DNA of 64,000 nt from Nitrospira sp. (GCA_024760525.1 CP060499.1:3741501-3805500); one strand, 5' to 3'. Shown: positions 9,003-17,868, counted from the stretch's first letter. Notes: generated by a model not told the origin, from the sequence alone. Numbers and translations are program-made.

Positions 9003-11019
9003 TCGGGATCCAGCCGGCGACTGTTCCTGACGTGGCTGTGAGCCCACTGGCAAGAATGCCGGCCGCCGCGGTCAGCCCCAATGTCAGACGCCGCCCTGTA
9101 CGGCGGACCATTTCCTCGAGCGAATTGGCCCGGAAATTGACGACAAGCTTCTGGCCCGGGCGCGCGCCGATCAAATGTTCGATCGCCTCGAACACTCGTT
9201 CGGCCCTCACCTTCAGCTTCTGTGACTGATACAAAAGTGCCTTTGGATCGAGCGTGGCTCCCATGCGTGTGATCATGAGCCGCATGAGGAACTTCCCTGC
9301 CACGTCATATGGATCGAGTTTTGGGTCAAGATTCGCCGTCGCCAGTTGCACTTGCGCGAGCGCTTTGGCCGCGAGGGTGAGCGAGGCCGGCAGCGGAACG
9401 CCGTGGCGGAACCCGATCGCGCTCATTTCCTGGAGAAGCGGCCCGATCTGCATCTCGGCCAGAGCCGCCTTGCGGTATTTCGTCATGACTTCCCCGATCT
9501 CACTTTGAAACCGGGGCAGATCCAGATCGCTGCGGTCGAGAGAGCCGGTCATCATCAGCGTGACGTCGCTGAGAAAACCGACATCCTCCTTCCAGAGCGC
9601 CATCAGTAATAACAGGAGATGCTCGCGCACGTTGGCATCGACGGAGCCGACCATCCCGAAATCGAGAATGTAAATACGGTTCTTCCACCACATCAGATTG
9701 CCTGGGTGCGGATCCGCGTGGAAAAAACCCTCGGCAATGATTTGCTTGTAGTAACTTTCCATGAGCTGACGGGCTGCTTCGATACGCTCCGGACCCTCCG
9801 GTGCCTGCGTGACCGGAACACCTTGAATCTCCTCCATCACCAGCAGTCGGGATGTCGATAGTTTGTGATGCACGGAGGGGACGGCGAGATGATCATAGTC
9901 CACGAGTACCGTCTGCATGCGGTCGATGTTCTCGATTTCTTGATGGAAGTCGAGCTCACGGTGCAGCGATGTGGAGAGATGCTTGAAGACCGCCTCCATA
10001 TTCACCACTTGATTGAGGGCAGGGCGTTGGCCGACTTTCTGGGCGAATATTTCGAGCAGGGCAAGATCTTGTTCGATTTCGGCGCGCGCCGTGGGCCGTT
10101 GAACTTTGATGACCACACGATCACCGCTTTCAAGCGTGGCCCGATGAACTTGCGCGATCGTCCCGGCCGCGAGCGGCTTGGGGTCAATCGACTCGAACAC
10201 GTCCTCCCACGGAACACCCAATTCTTGCTCAGCAACCTTGACGACTTCACTTTCGGGCATAGGTGGAACGTGGCTCTGGAGCATCGCGAGTTCTTCGATG
10301 TATTCCGCCGGAAGGAGATCCGGACGGGTGGACAGCACTTGGCCGAGCTTTGAAAAGGTCGGACCCAGCTCCTCCAGCGCAGCCCGTAGGCGCTTCGCCT
10401 GCTGACGGCGAATGGAAACATCCGCTGTCTCCGGTTGTCCAAACAGCTCCTTCAAGCCATGCTTCGCCATCACCGTTGCGATTCGCACGGCCCGTGCTCC
10501 CAGATGCGGTTCAGTGATCTGGGATTCCGGTTGTGGCTTGTGGATGCGCACGGATTCTTGGGCTGACCCAGCCGCCGCTGACTGGGTATTCACGATCACA
10601 ACGGTGCAGCGGGAATTGTGGCTGATACGGTTCGGGATATTGCCGAGCAAAAACTGCTTTCGGCCGGCCATTCCCGAATTGCCGACGACCAAGACGTCGA
10701 TTTGTTCCTGCTCAGCGGCGCGCAGGATTGCCGATGCCGGATCACCAACAGTGACAACGACTGAATGTCCGCGCTCTCCGGCGAGCTGTCTCACGAAGGT
10801 TTCCAGTTCGTCCTTGGCGGCAGCTGCCCGGGTGTGTTCAGCTGCGCCGAACTCGGTGGTGGCGGGGTGTTGCGGGAGAATGACTTGTACCACGAACAGT
10901 TCCGCGCCATATCGTTCAGCGAATTGCGCGGCCCAACGAACGGCCTGATCCGCCGTGTGCGAACGGTCGGTTCCGACCATGACCCGTCGAATGGCGCCGT
11001 TCTGAGGATGATCGTCCAT
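8935..11019 (-). CDS. Universal stress protein fused to UbiB/ABC1 atypical kinase
   Basis: A 694-residue single frame. Residues about 8-147 are a UspA domain ending in the nucleotide-binding pattern G-x2-G-x9-G (GNSG...LLGN, with Asn where Ser/Thr is usual). Residues about 175-640 are an ABC1/UbiB/ADCK kinase-like domain: KLGQ in place of KxGQ, the Ala-rich loop AAGTIAQVH, IKVQRP with the ATP-contacting Lys, ADPHPGN and ILDFG. Two C-terminal transmembrane helices (GLTAAAGILASGLTA and WIPITFGIAAGLLTVGLIL) anchor it, as in UbiB. UbiB proteins support quinone biosynthesis or lipid trafficking. The fused Usp domain suggests control by nucleotide or energy state (inference). I see no frameshift or sequence oddity at the junction. 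Confidence 0.9.
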   Translation of the reverse strand: MDDHPQNGAIRRVMVGTDRSHTADQAVRWAAQFAERYGAELFVVQVILPQHPATTEFGAAEHTRAAAAKDELETFVRQLAGERGHSVVVTVGDPASAILRAAEQEQIDVLVVGNSGMAGRKQFLLGNIPNRISHNSRCTVVIVNTQSAAAGSAQESVRIHKPQPESQITEPHLGARAVRIATVMAKHGLKELFGQPETADVSIRRQQAKRLRAALEELGPTFSKLGQVLSTRPDLLPAEYIEELAMLQSHVPPMPESEVVKVAEQELGVPWEDVFESIDPKPLAAGTIAQVHRATLESGDRVVIKVQRPTARAEIEQDLALLEIFAQKVGQRPALNQVVNMEAVFKHLSTSLHRELDFHQEIENIDRMQTVLVDYDHLAVPSVHHKLSTSRLLVMEEIQGVPVTQAPEGPERIEAARQLMESYYKQIIAEGFFHADPHPGNLMWWKNRIYILDFGMVGSVDANVREHLLLLLMALWKEDVGFLSDVTLMMTGSLDRSDLDLPRFQSEIGEVMTKYRKAALAEMQIGPLLQEMSAIGFRHGVPLPASLTLAAKALAQVQLATANLDPKLDPYDVAGKFLMRLMITRMGATLDPKALLYQSQKLKVRAERVFEAIEHLIGARPGQKLVVNFRANSLEEMVRRTGRRLTLGLTAAAGILASGLTATSGTVAGWIPITFGIAAGLLTVGLILDLIRGR

Positions 11020-11156
11020 AATCGTTTCGCGGCTTACTCACAACAATCGGGGATCGAGTATGACCATTGCCACAATCGCAAGTCAATTATGCATAGTCGA
11101 CAGCAAGCCGAGGCCCGGCGTGATGGATGCCCGTCATGCAGAGCCAAACCGCTTCA

Positions 11157-11186
11157 TTGACGACTCATCGGTCACGTTCGTATGAT
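11157..11186 (+). promoter_or_regulatory. Sigma70-like promoter for the HEAT-repeat gene, probably leaderless
   Basis: TTGACG at 11157-11162, an 18-nt spacer and TATGAT at 11181-11186. The ATG of the gene is at 11195, eight bases after the -10 box, and no Shine-Dalgarno is visible. The transcript would be leaderless or nearly so. Confidence 0.5.
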
Positions 11187-11194
11187 CCGCCTCT

Positions 11195-11830
11195 ATGTCG
11201 GACCGTAGCGACCATGGGCAGGCGAACCTCACCATGCTTGCCCTGCTGGTCGGTCTCTTCGTGAGCGCAGTATGGATCTGGAAACGCTTATCGCCTGACA
11301 CACAGGATTACATTGTGGATCAGGCGGTGCCGATGGCTGCGATCGGTTTGGTGCTTGCGGTCCTTTTGTTCATTCTGATAAGGGCGCTCCGTCGCCAGCG
11401 CGCGAAAACCCGGGAACGAACCAAGCTTCTGAGGCTGTTCGAGCAAGAAACCGCCCGTGATAAACGGCTCGACCTTGCTTTTACCTTGCTTGAACTCAAC
11501 GAGTACCAAATCGACGGGCTTGAATCAGCCGTCCCTGCCTTGAAAGAACTGTTGGCCACGACCTTAGAACGGGCGCTGGGGGATAAGCAGCATCGTATCC
11601 GAGGGATGGCGGCCAGCCATTTGGGCGCGCTAAGAGATCTGTCGGTGGTCCCGCTCCTGGTCAAAGCACTGGAAGATGATCATGCGTACGTGCGTTCCTG
11701 CGCCGCCTTGGGGCTTGGACGACTACGGGCAGCCGAAACACGCGAACGTCTGAAGACGGTCATGGAACATGATTGGGACCAAACCGTCAGAAGTCGGGCC
11801 CGGGAAGCACTGGAACGGATGCGGGAATAA
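11195..11830 (+). CDS. Membrane-anchored HEAT-repeat protein
   Basis: A 211-residue protein with two N-terminal transmembrane helices, about residues 9-27 (LTMLALLVGLFVSAVWIW) and 46-64 (AAIGLVLAVLLFILI). A cytoplasmic region carries HEAT/PBS-lyase-type repeats: GMAASHLGALRDLSVVPLLV, then SCAALGLGRLR and ending RSRAREALERM. HEAT repeats mediate protein contacts; no catalytic motif is present. The partner is unknown. It is transcribed alone, divergently from the USP-UbiB gene, probably from a leaderless promoter. Confidence 0.75.
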   Translation: MSDRSDHGQANLTMLALLVGLFVSAVWIWKRLSPDTQDYIVDQAVPMAAIGLVLAVLLFILIRALRRQRAKTRERTKLLRLFEQETARDKRLDLAFTLLELNEYQIDGLESAVPALKELLATTLERALGDKQHRIRGMAASHLGALRDLSVVPLLVKALEDDHAYVRSCAALGLGRLRAAETRERLKTVMEHDWDQTVRSRAREALERMRE

Positions 11831-11950
11831 CGGCTTCGGCATGCTGACGAGCACTATCCGCAATGATTGTGACTCTTCTCGACTTCGCATCGCGCCATCA
11901 CGTAAGTTGGCCCCAACACAGCACACAGGTCTTATTCAAAGAGTGTCACG

Positions 11951-12148
11951 ATGGAACGAATTGTCAATCTTCACATTGAAAAGCTACCTGAAGGGATGTA
12001 CCTCGCGACATCGGACGCCGTACAAGGTCTTGTCGTGCAAGGGCGGACGATTCAAGAAACGATCGACATCGCTCGTGATGTCGCCAAAAAACTTCTTAAG
12101 GCACAAGAGGAACCTGAAGGAGACTCCCCGCTGCCACCTGCTCACTGA
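11951..12148 (+). CDS. Orphan HicB-like (DUF1902-type) small protein
   Basis: A 65-residue protein, LHIEKLPEGMYLATSDAVQG followed by LVVQGRTIQETIDIARDVAKKLL. This is the partial RNase H-like beta-beta-beta-alpha pattern of HicB antitoxins and DUF1902 proteins (an 'xGxYxATSxxxxGLVxQGxTxxE' pattern). HicB normally neutralises the HicA mRNA interferase. No HicA-like dsRBD-fold ORF is found on either side, and HicB's usual C-terminal DNA-binding helix-turn-helix is absent. It may be a solitary relic or a protein with another role. Confidence 0.6.
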   Translation: MERIVNLHIEKLPEGMYLATSDAVQGLVVQGRTIQETIDIARDVAKKLLKAQEEPEGDSPLPPAH

Positions 12149-12214
12149 GAGTTAGATCTTACCATCTTGTGGACAGGTTAGGTTTGTAGCTTGAGTATGG
12201 AGGTGAGCCTGTTC

Positions 12215-13081
12215 CTAGACCCACTCAATCACGGCAATTTCAGGCCGACAGTTGAAACGAAACGAGAGGAAGGACCAACCCAGCCCCCGATTGACGTACA
12301 GCCGGTGCCGGCCGGATTCGTGCCAGCCGGCCACACGGCCGTTGCACCCAGGAGGAAGCCAAAACGTGGGGATTCCCGGTACTCTCCACTGCCCTCCGTG
12401 ACTGTGTCCGCAGAGAATCAAGTCGACGGCATGATGCGCTTCGATATGGTCCAGAATGTTCGGTGCATGGGCCAGGAGCAGCGTAAAGCGACGGTCGGCT
12501 CGAGGAGGGACAGATCGAAGATCGGCACGATGGAGGGAGGGATCATCAACACCCACGATCGCCAATTCTCCCCCGCCCGTTGAAACGATGGTACTTTGGT
12601 TGACCAACAGCGTGATCTTGTGCCGATCAGCCAATTCGGCATATTGTGCCACCGGCACCCCGCTGTAATGGTCATGATTGCCTAACGTCATGTACACGGG
12701 TGCGATGGCTCGCAGGCCTTCGAGGAAACGGAAGAGATGGGGCAAGCCTTCGGGTACGTTGAGCAGATCTCCGGTGATGAAAATCCAATCAGGGGCAATC
12801 CCTTTCACCGCTTCGACGATCCCATCATGGCGCGGGTGATATCGATCAAGATGCAGATCCGTGAGATGGACGGCACGATGGCCGGCCAGAGAAGGATGTG
12901 CATGGGTGAGGGTGGAGATCTCGTGATCGGATAGACCCCATTCCCAATGAGGGACGAGGCTGAAGATTCGATAGAGTGGCTCGCTTAAGCAATAGCCGAC
13001 GAATGATCGCGCGCGATCCGGCCATGACACCGTTCGTCGCGTGCTCATGACCCAACTCATGATTGGCTTGATCGCTCCCAC
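12215..13081 (-). CDS. Calcineurin-like metallophosphoesterase, YkuE/YaeI-type
   Basis: A 288-residue protein with the full set of metallophosphoesterase motifs: LTDLHLD (DxH type, DLH), FITGDLLN (GDxx), LGNHDHY (GNHD), LLAHAPN and LCGHSHGGQ (GHxH). This is the binuclear-metal phosphoesterase family to which YkuE and YaeI (lipid/UDP-sugar-related hydrolases) belong. The substrate is not determinable. The N-terminal about 50 residues are moderately hydrophobic and may associate with the membrane, but no clear cleavage site is seen. It is a single gene, divergent from truD. Confidence 0.87.
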   Translation of the reverse strand: MGAIKPIMSWVMSTRRTVSWPDRARSFVGYCLSEPLYRIFSLVPHWEWGLSDHEISTLTHAHPSLAGHRAVHLTDLHLDRYHPRHDGIVEAVKGIAPDWIFITGDLLNVPEGLPHLFRFLEGLRAIAPVYMTLGNHDHYSGVPVAQYAELADRHKITLLVNQSTIVSTGGGELAIVGVDDPSLHRADLRSVPPRADRRFTLLLAHAPNILDHIEAHHAVDLILCGHSHGGQWRVPGIPTFWLPPGCNGRVAGWHESGRHRLYVNRGLGWSFLSFRFNCRPEIAVIEWV

Positions 13082-13170
13082 ATGGTCTAGAAAAAGTATA
13101 CCAGGCCCTCTTTCCGGACGATTTGACGATAGAATTCAGCAGAACGTGACCCTTCAACACGCGTAGTTGT

Positions 13171-14214
13171 ATGATGCAAGTGATCGATCCCTTCCTCACA
13201 GGCAACATTCCTGGAATCGGCGGGCATATCCGCGCCACACCCGAAGACTTTCAAGTCGAAGAACGGCCGCTTTATCTCCCATGCGGGGAGGGAGAGCATC
13301 TGTACGTCGCGATTACGAAACGTAATCTTTCCACGCCGGATCTCGTTCGCCGGCTCTCGTCTTCTTTGGGGATCAAGGCACAGGCAATCGGTGTCGCGGG
13401 GCTCAAGGACGCACGGGCGGTCACCACGCAGATGGTGTCCCTCCAAGGAATCACACCGGACCAAGTCCCCAACGTAAAGATCGATGACACACTTCTAAGC
13501 CTACAGATCCTCGGACGCCATCGTAATCGGCTGCGAACCGGCCATCATGGGGGCAACCGGTTTCGCTTGGTCATACGCCAAGTCGCCGACCATGCCGTTG
13601 AAGCGGTGCCGGCCGTTCTCCATCAACTGCGTGCGCGTGGTGTGCCCAACTACTTCGGGCCACAGCGGCAAGGGAAAGCCGGCGACAATTACCAGGTCGG
13701 GGCCGCGCTGCTCCATGATGCGCGTCGACGCGAGAAGATGAATCGAAGCACGCGTATCTGGTATCTCAATGCCTATCAGTCGTTTCTGTTCAATCGGATG
13801 CTGGCACGGCGAATCGATCAGATCGACCGAATGTTTGTCGGCGACTGGGCCATGAAGTTGGAGAACGGCGCCTGTTTCCATGTCGACAATGCCGACAATG
13901 AGCAGCCGCGAGCAGACCGTTTTGAGATCAGCCCGACGGGAATTCTCTTCGGGTCGCGCGTGTCCTGGGCAAGTAATGAACCCGGTAAAGTCGAGGAAGC
14001 TGTCATCGCGGAGGCAGGCACAACCAAAGACGCCCTCATTGCCGCTGCAAAGGCCTGCGGATTCCGCGGCGAACGCCGCGCGCTGCGCGTCCCCCTTGCC
14101 GACCTGGAATGGTCGCTGAGCGGGGATGCCCTCACCATCTCCTTCAGTCTGCCTCCAGGCGCCTATGCCACGAGCTTACTCAGAGAGCTGATGAAAGTAT
14201 CTCCAGCGGGTTAG
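13171..14214 (+). CDS. truD: tRNA pseudouridine(13) synthase TruD
   Basis: A 347-residue protein, close to the 349 of E. coli TruD. It begins with the family pattern ATPEDFQVEE, and the catalytic Asp is D80 in GVAGLKDARAVTTQ, at the same residue number as in E. coli. NYFGPQRQG further on is the second TruD signature. It isomerises uridine 13 of certain tRNAs to pseudouridine. The start is one of two adjacent ATG codons (13171 or 13174). It is divergent from the phosphoesterase gene and upstream of the arginine-catabolism pair, with a separate promoter between. Confidence 0.95.
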   Translation: MMQVIDPFLTGNIPGIGGHIRATPEDFQVEERPLYLPCGEGEHLYVAITKRNLSTPDLVRRLSSSLGIKAQAIGVAGLKDARAVTTQMVSLQGITPDQVPNVKIDDTLLSLQILGRHRNRLRTGHHGGNRFRLVIRQVADHAVEAVPAVLHQLRARGVPNYFGPQRQGKAGDNYQVGAALLHDARRREKMNRSTRIWYLNAYQSFLFNRMLARRIDQIDRMFVGDWAMKLENGACFHVDNADNEQPRADRFEISPTGILFGSRVSWASNEPGKVEEAVIAEAGTTKDALIAAAKACGFRGERRALRVPLADLEWSLSGDALTISFSLPPGAYATSLLRELMKVSPAG

Positions 14215-14254
14215 TTCCCAATCCTCATTCTCTTTCGCCCACAAACCCGGGTGG

Positions 14255-14260
14255 TACAAT
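14255..14260 (+). promoter_or_regulatory. -10 box upstream of the arginine-catabolism pair
   Basis: TACAAT at 14255-14260, 24 bases before the ATG at 14285, followed by GAGAGCGGGG as ribosome binding region. The -35 region is poor (TTTCGC at 16 bases spacing), so an activator may be needed. Confidence 0.35.
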
Positions 14261-14284
14261 AGCTCACAAGCAGAGAGCGGGGCT

Positions 14285-15529
14285 ATGAACCAGTACCAGG
14301 AAAGCGTCTACCTTCAAGGACACATCATCGATTCTCTCGTACTGGCGAAGGTGTTGGATCTCATCCTGATGATGGGGGGTACGTTTGACCTTGAAGATGT
14401 ACATATTGGAAAGACCCGGGAGGAACCATCTCACGCACTCATTCGCATTCGAACAGCCTCGCAATCGCTCTTAGGCGACATCCTCAAGGCGATCCAACCA
14501 CACGGCGCGTCGGTCAAGTGTGAGGTAGACTGCCGGACCGCCAGCGCGTCCGCCGACGGAGTGTTACCCGATGAGTTCTACGCCACGACGCATTTACCCA
14601 CCCAGATCCGTCTCAATGGTCGATGGCTGGACGTGGATTGTATCGAGATGGATCTGGCGATTGTAGTCAACGAAGAAGGCTCAGCGGCCCACGCCCTCCC
14701 GATGGGCGACGTTCGACGGGGAGATCGAATCGTCGTGGGCCGTGAAGGCGTCCGTGTCATTCCCCTGCAACGTCCGCCTGAACGGGATGTCTTCGGCTTC
14801 ATGGAATCGCAGGTGTCGGCCGAACGCCCGCACGGCCATATTATTGCCGACATTGCTGCGCGGATGCGCCAACTGCGTGAACGGCACAAACGGGGGCAGG
14901 CGGATTCGAAGGTCCTGCTCGCGGGTGGGCCTGCGATCATTCACGCAGGAGGACGAGACGCGTTGGCGTGGCTCATCGAGGAAGGATTCGTACACATCCT
15001 GTTCTGCGGGAATGCGCTCGCGGCTCACGACATGGAAGCGGACTTGTACGGCACCTCATTAGGGTTTGGGCTGACCGCGGGTCGCGCGGTCCCGCATGGC
15101 CATGAGCATCATTTGCGGACGATCAACCGCATTCGGGCAATCGGCAGTATTGAATCGGCGGTCACCTCCGGCGTCATCAAGCAGGGGATTATGGCATCCT
15201 GCGTCCGACAAGGCATTCCGGTCGTGATGGCGGGAACGATCCGCGACGACGGCCCGCTTCCCGGTGTGATCACGGATTCCGTCCGCGCACAAAGCGCCAT
15301 GCGTGCCGCAGTTCCCGGTGTCGGGCTGGCATTGCTGGTCGCATCCACGCTGCATGCCGTGGCAACCGGGAATCTCTTGCCGGCAACGGTTCCGACCGTC
15401 TGTGTGGACGTGAATCCCTCCGTACCGACCAAGCTCGCCGATCGCGGAAGTTTTCAGGCTGTGGGGCTCGTGATGGACGCGGCATCGTTTCTGTCCGAGT
15501 TGGCCAGACTCCTAGGACGGCCGGCATGA
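14285..15529 (+). CDS. TIGR00300/LOR-SDH family protein, ornithine cyclodeaminase (AgrE C-terminal type)
   Basis: A 414-residue protein. The N-terminal about 100 residues match the LOR/SDH N-terminal domain (VYLQGHIIDSLVLAKVLDLI, GTFDLEDVHIGKT, SHALIRI). The rest is the Rossmann-type part with GGPAIIHAGG and HILFCGNALAAHDME. In cyanobacterial AgrE/ArgZ this region is the C-terminal ornithine cyclodeaminase that makes proline and ammonia from ornithine with NAD. Here it is a separate gene. Its stop overlaps the ATG of the amidinohydrolase-type gene by 4 bp, so the two products likely work in sequence. Assignment of activity rests on this family knowledge and the neighbour, not on a determined active site. 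Confidence 0.85.
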   Translation: MNQYQESVYLQGHIIDSLVLAKVLDLILMMGGTFDLEDVHIGKTREEPSHALIRIRTASQSLLGDILKAIQPHGASVKCEVDCRTASASADGVLPDEFYATTHLPTQIRLNGRWLDVDCIEMDLAIVVNEEGSAAHALPMGDVRRGDRIVVGREGVRVIPLQRPPERDVFGFMESQVSAERPHGHIIADIAARMRQLRERHKRGQADSKVLLAGGPAIIHAGGRDALAWLIEEGFVHILFCGNALAAHDMEADLYGTSLGFGLTAGRAVPHGHEHHLRTINRIRAIGSIESAVTSGVIKQGIMASCVRQGIPVVMAGTIRDDGPLPGVITDSVRAQSAMRAAVPGVGLALLVASTLHAVATGNLLPATVPTVCVDVNPSVPTKLADRGSFQAVGLVMDAASFLSELARLLGRPA

Positions 15530-16326
15530 ACCACCTGCTCGTATGCCCTCCTGATTTTTTCGGGGTGGAGTATGAGATCAACCCCTGGATGCGGCTCAGC
15601 AATCGGGTGGATCACGAACAGGCGATGCGACAGTGGCATGCGCTCATGCAGGTCTTCGAGAAGGATGTGGGTGTCGCGCTTGAGCGCATGACGCCGATCG
15701 CCGGGCTGCCGGACTTGGTGTTTACCGCCAATGCCGGTGTCGTCGTGGGACACAGGGCAGTGGTGAGCCGATTCCGTTACCCTCAGCGGCAACGGGAAGA
15801 GGCGTATTTCGAGCATTGGTTTCGCGGACACGCGTACGACATCACCACGCTCGAGGAGGGACTCTTCTTTGAAGGCGCGGGGGACCTCCTGGGCTTTCCG
15901 GAGTGTTGGTACGGGGGATATCGTCAGCGATCGGACATTCGTGCGTTCACGGTCTTGAGCGAACACTTCCAACGGGAGATTATCCCCCTTGAACTCGTCG
16001 ATCCTCGCTTCTATCACCTCGATACCTGTTTCTGTCCGTTAAGCGGAGGCGAGCTCCTGTACTTCGAAGCCGCATTCGACGTCTATGGCCGGACGGCTAT
16101 TGCTGAACGCGTTCCCGACCGTTTCCGTCTGACTGTTCCGGAAGTTGAAGCCTTGAAGTTCGCGTGCAATGCCGTCTGTGTCGGAAAGCATGTCGTGCTT
16201 CCCACTGGATGTCCCACGACTCAGCACTGGCTCGTCGCGCGAGGATACGAGACTCATCCCGTTCAGCTTGATGAATTCATGAAGTCGGGCGGCTCGGCTA
16301 AGTGCCTCACGTTGGCGCTGAACTAG
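15526..16326 (+). CDS. Arginine dihydrolase (ArgZ-type), amidinotransferase fold
   Basis: A 266-residue protein of the guanidino-group-modifying fold. It shows DLVFTANAG (the substrate-contacting Asp and the Asn typical of ArgZ/AgrE), GAGDLLGF, YHLDTCFCPL with the catalytic His, and the catalytic Cys at C260 in GGSAKCLTLALN. ArgZ-type enzymes hydrolyse arginine to ornithine, CO2 and two ammonia. The upstream overlapping gene encodes the ornithine cyclodeaminase half, so the pair would convert arginine to proline plus three ammonia. In cyanobacteria both domains are usually fused with this one first; here they are separate and in the opposite order. Dimethylargininase is a possible alternative. 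Confidence 0.85.
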   Translation: MNHLLVCPPDFFGVEYEINPWMRLSNRVDHEQAMRQWHALMQVFEKDVGVALERMTPIAGLPDLVFTANAGVVVGHRAVVSRFRYPQRQREEAYFEHWFRGHAYDITTLEEGLFFEGAGDLLGFPECWYGGYRQRSDIRAFTVLSEHFQREIIPLELVDPRFYHLDTCFCPLSGGELLYFEAAFDVYGRTAIAERVPDRFRLTVPEVEALKFACNAVCVGKHVVLPTGCPTTQHWLVARGYETHPVQLDEFMKSGGSAKCLTLALN

Positions 16327-16404
16327 TAGCAATCACTCAATAGGGGCCATCTGCGGAAAGCGGTGCTTCCCATCATGCTGTCTGCCTGACAATGACGGTT
16401 AGGC

Positions 16405-16761
16405 TTATTTCTTCCGGAACAGGAATGCTCCGTACAGGCCTGCAATCGCAATCGTAACCAGCTCGATAGTCAGGAGCATGCGGCTCACGACGGCTTCCGG
16501 CGCGGGTGGAGAAAGGATGAAATACATGCCGAGAAACTCAGGCGTCTGAGTCGGTGGCGTCTCCCATGGAGGGAACAGCACGGCGACAATCAGAAACACG
16601 ACCATTCCGTAGAGCACCGGGAGATTGAGTTGTTCCGGCACAGAATTATCGGAGCGAGAAGGCGCTGGAGTATCCGTACTTCCGTCGAGCCGCTGCCCGC
16701 ATTGGATACAGAATCGGTTGATCTCCGGCTGCGACCGGCTGCAGGCAGGGCAGACTTGCAT
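16405..16761 (-). CDS. Zinc-ribbon membrane protein
   Basis: A 118-residue protein. It starts with a zinc ribbon, CPACSRSQPEINRFCIQCGQ (CxxC...CxxC), followed by a linker and two transmembrane helices (LPVLYGMVVFLIVAVLF and MLLTIELVTIAIAGLYGAFL) and a basic C-terminus, FRKK. This is a common layout of small bacterial membrane proteins of unknown function. It lies between the converging arginine-catabolism pair and the upstream outer-membrane gene on the same strand. Confidence 0.7.
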   Translation of the reverse strand: MQVCPACSRSQPEINRFCIQCGQRLDGSTDTPAPSRSDNSVPEQLNLPVLYGMVVFLIVAVLFPPWETPPTQTPEFLGMYFILSPPAPEAVVSRMLLTIELVTIAIAGLYGAFLFRKK

Positions 16762-16832
16762 CTTTGGGCATTCCCTGTGTCTCGTCTACATACATGGAAA
16801 TGTCCTAAAGATGCTAGAGGGGAGCTGCCACG

Positions 16833-17603
16833 CTAGAAATGGTAATTGATTCCAAACGAAAAGATAATCGGATTATAAATGGCTCGAAATCCAAAAGCTC
16901 CGGCGTCATTCGCATCAAAATTGAGGGCCGCATAGTTGTACCGGACTTCTCCGAATCCTGAGATATGGCGTGTAAAGAAATACTCTCCTCCAAACTTGAC
17001 GTTCAAACCCACTCTGGTTGAGCTCTGCGTCCCTTCAAATCCAGAAACTGTGGTTTTTACACGAGCTAAAAATATTCCAGGGCCGATTCCTAGGTAGGGT
17101 TGGAGCCTTGTCTTGTGATACCGCAACATAAGATTGAAGGGGGCGACAGTAATAACTCGAAAATGATCACCCGGCAGACTGCCTATGATATCGCCCCCAG
17201 GCACAGGACCAACCCCGTTTAAGATCGATCCCTGAAGAATGCTAACTCTTGTCGACTGTTCCTCAATGTGAGGTGTCCTATAGTATGCCTCCGCCTCGAG
17301 ACCAAACCACGGCACTTGCGGAAAGTAGTAGCCGATTTTCCCGCCCAGCATTGGAGAACTGGCTAAGTCACGGCCTGACATAGATCCTGGAGGAGAGAGT
17401 GTGGATCCGGGAGGACCACCGAGATCAGTAAGATCAACTCTAGCCAGTTTGTTGTTGTCGCCGAATAGTGTGGTTCCGATTTGGCCTCCAATGTATATTT
17501 CCGAATAGGCAGTCGGCACAATCAGAATCAGCGCAAAGGATACTTGCAGAAACGTCTTTGTAAAGATCCCCGAGTGAGCCCATACAGGAGCGTGTGGTTC
17601 CAT
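16833..17603 (-). CDS. Outer-membrane beta-barrel protein
   Basis: A 256-residue protein from ATG 17603. That start is chosen because GGAGG lies six bases upstream; a longer frame to 17642 lacks a ribosome site. A signal peptide (FLQVSFALILIVPTAYS) precedes IYIGGQIGTTLF. Alternating hydrophobic strands and the family-like segments GKIGYYFPQVPWFGLEAEAYY, LQPYLGIGPGIFLARV and the C-terminal FSFGINYHF follow. The terminal aromatic residue is the usual outer-membrane insertion signal. It resembles OmpW/OmpA-type small eight-strand barrels; the function is unknown. Confidence 0.82.
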   Translation of the reverse strand: MEPHAPVWAHSGIFTKTFLQVSFALILIVPTAYSEIYIGGQIGTTLFGDNNKLARVDLTDLGGPPGSTLSPPGSMSGRDLASSPMLGGKIGYYFPQVPWFGLEAEAYYRTPHIEEQSTRVSILQGSILNGVGPVPGGDIIGSLPGDHFRVITVAPFNLMLRYHKTRLQPYLGIGPGIFLARVKTTVSGFEGTQSSTRVGLNVKFGGEYFFTRHISGFGEVRYNYAALNFDANDAGAFGFRAIYNPIIFSFGINYHF

Positions 17604-17788
17604 TGGCAATCCTCCGGGATCGCTCATATTCCTTATCCTCACCTATCCTATTGCTTGAAGCAGGGATCACGAAATCATTTCTGAAATCTTGACGAAAGAA
17701 GAGCACGCCATACGTGCGTCCACAGGACACGCACTCGGCCGAGAGTGAGCCGGCATCGACAAGTTCAGACGGATGGCTCCTCAATTCG

Positions 17789-17819
17789 TTGACAGATACT
17801 CGATAGCTTCCTATATAAT
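17789..17819 (+). promoter_or_regulatory. Sigma70-type promoter of gpsA
   Basis: TTGACA at 17789-17794. TATAAT at 17814-17819 gives a 19-nt spacer; the overlapping TATATA at 17812 gives 17 nt. Start of transcription is expected near 17826, about 43 bases before the gpsA ATG. Confidence 0.6.
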
Positions 17820-17868
17820 CCGCCGGTGCCAATACACGCGCGATTCTTACCATTACGCTGATCTTCTG

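Noticed and set aside
11831..12214. A HicAB toxin-antitoxin pair
   Set aside because: No HicA-like reading frame exists on either side of the HicB-like gene.
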